Of a DNA stretch of 64,000 nt, positions 63,826 through 64,000 are shown in pieces. The stretch spans positions 1-64,000 of the forward strand of contig NZ_NNBL01000003.1 in assembly GCF_002803065.1 (NCBI RefSeq). Reading direction: 5' to 3'. The notes beneath the pieces are model-generated. The model did no database searches. It was given only the letters and a program-made list of their open reading frames with translations, and was not told the DNA's origin. Within the stretch, counting starts at the first letter, position 1, and each line of letters begins with the position of its first letter. The position numbers were made by a program, and so were the translations under genes. Source of the DNA: Streptomyces sp. CB01635 (GTDB lineage Bacteria > Actinomycetota > Actinomycetes > Streptomycetales > Streptomycetaceae).

Positions 63826-64000
63826 TCAGCCCCGACGGTCGATCTGTCCACGTGTATAGCGCTGGACCCTCTCGTAACCCACCAGGTCGCCCTCCTTGTC
63901 CAGAGTGACGCGATAGCTGGCCATCACGCTCGTCGTCTCAGGGATGCGCTCGAGCTCCAGTACCTCTACATTCGCCACCCAGCCGTCCTCCGTCGGTTGC
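63826..64000 (-). CDS. gvpO: Gas vesicle protein GvpO (cluster 2), 5' end outside window
   Basis: The last 57 codons of a GvpO-type gene, stop at 63826-63828: [53 protein letters not shown]. It matches the C-terminal half of GvpO from cluster 1 (WCVVVDVLELPRIPDTTSLL). It precedes gvpA by 26 bp, so cluster 2 has the same order O-A-F-G. Confidence 0.9.
   Translation of the reverse strand, partial: QPTEDGWVANVEVLELERIPETTSVMASYRVTLDKEGDLVGYERVQRYTRGQIDRRG

Overview
The window is high-GC actinobacterial chromosome and most probably comes from a Streptomyces species. Supporting signs are the codon bias, frequent GTG starts with GGAGG-type ribosome binding sites, a mycothiol-dependent-type protein, CobF and methylmalonyl-CoA mutase, the kdpFABC-E-D layout, and gas-vesicle clusters in the Streptomyces order O-A-F-G-Y-Z-J-L-S-K. 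The density of gene fragments and insertion-sequence scars suggests an accessory or arm-proximal region rather than conserved core.

Layout. (1) 1-4240 holds the end of an upstream gene, an internally deleted LytR-CpsA-Psr gene, integrase debris around a pentanucleotide repeat, an STAS anti-anti-sigma protein, and a complete rpoA lying outside any ribosomal-protein operon. A hairpin-rich, gene-poor tract follows. (2) 4241-10296 is the mutA-mutB-meaB operon on the minus strand, with cobF divergent. (3) 10389-20077 mixes intact genes (a MerR/TipAS regulator with a glycosyltransferase, a DJ-1/PfpI protein, small proteins) with many broken ones (mmsA, a MocR regulator, an HATPase, a LuxR-like regulator, an S8 peptidase, a CDF transporter with one nonsense codon, several transposases). 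(4) 20170-42190 is dominated by potassium physiology: Kup, a gutted kdpB copy, an extra KdpD, then the complete kdpF-A-B-C, kdpE, kdpD set. Truncated APC-permease starts follow both kdpD genes. (5) 42399-53172 contains a mycothiol-type enzyme, a two-repeat CRISPR-like element beside transposase and amidohydrolase fragments, an alpha/beta hydrolase, a TetR gene with a large palindromic operator, a methyltransferase/CDGSH/haem-oxygenase-like operon, and an Asp23/AmaP envelope-stress operon divergent from an ECF sigma factor. (6) 53577-64000 carries two convergent gas-vesicle clusters: ten genes on plus, eight on minus with gvpO running off the end. Between them lie small stress-type proteins (DUF6131-like, CsbD-like) and one transposase scar.

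Together the intact genes describe osmotic, potassium and envelope stress handling (Kup, Kdp, Asp23/AmaP, CsbD, universal stress protein, two gvp sets), plus B12-dependent propionate/methylmalonyl-CoA metabolism. The most unusual items are the second-looking intact rpoA, the duplicated and partly decayed kdp modules, the two convergent gvp clusters whose GvpA proteins carry long charged tails, and the minimal type I-E-like CRISPR repeat pair. All functional calls rest on reading the sequence and on family knowledge; no database search was run.
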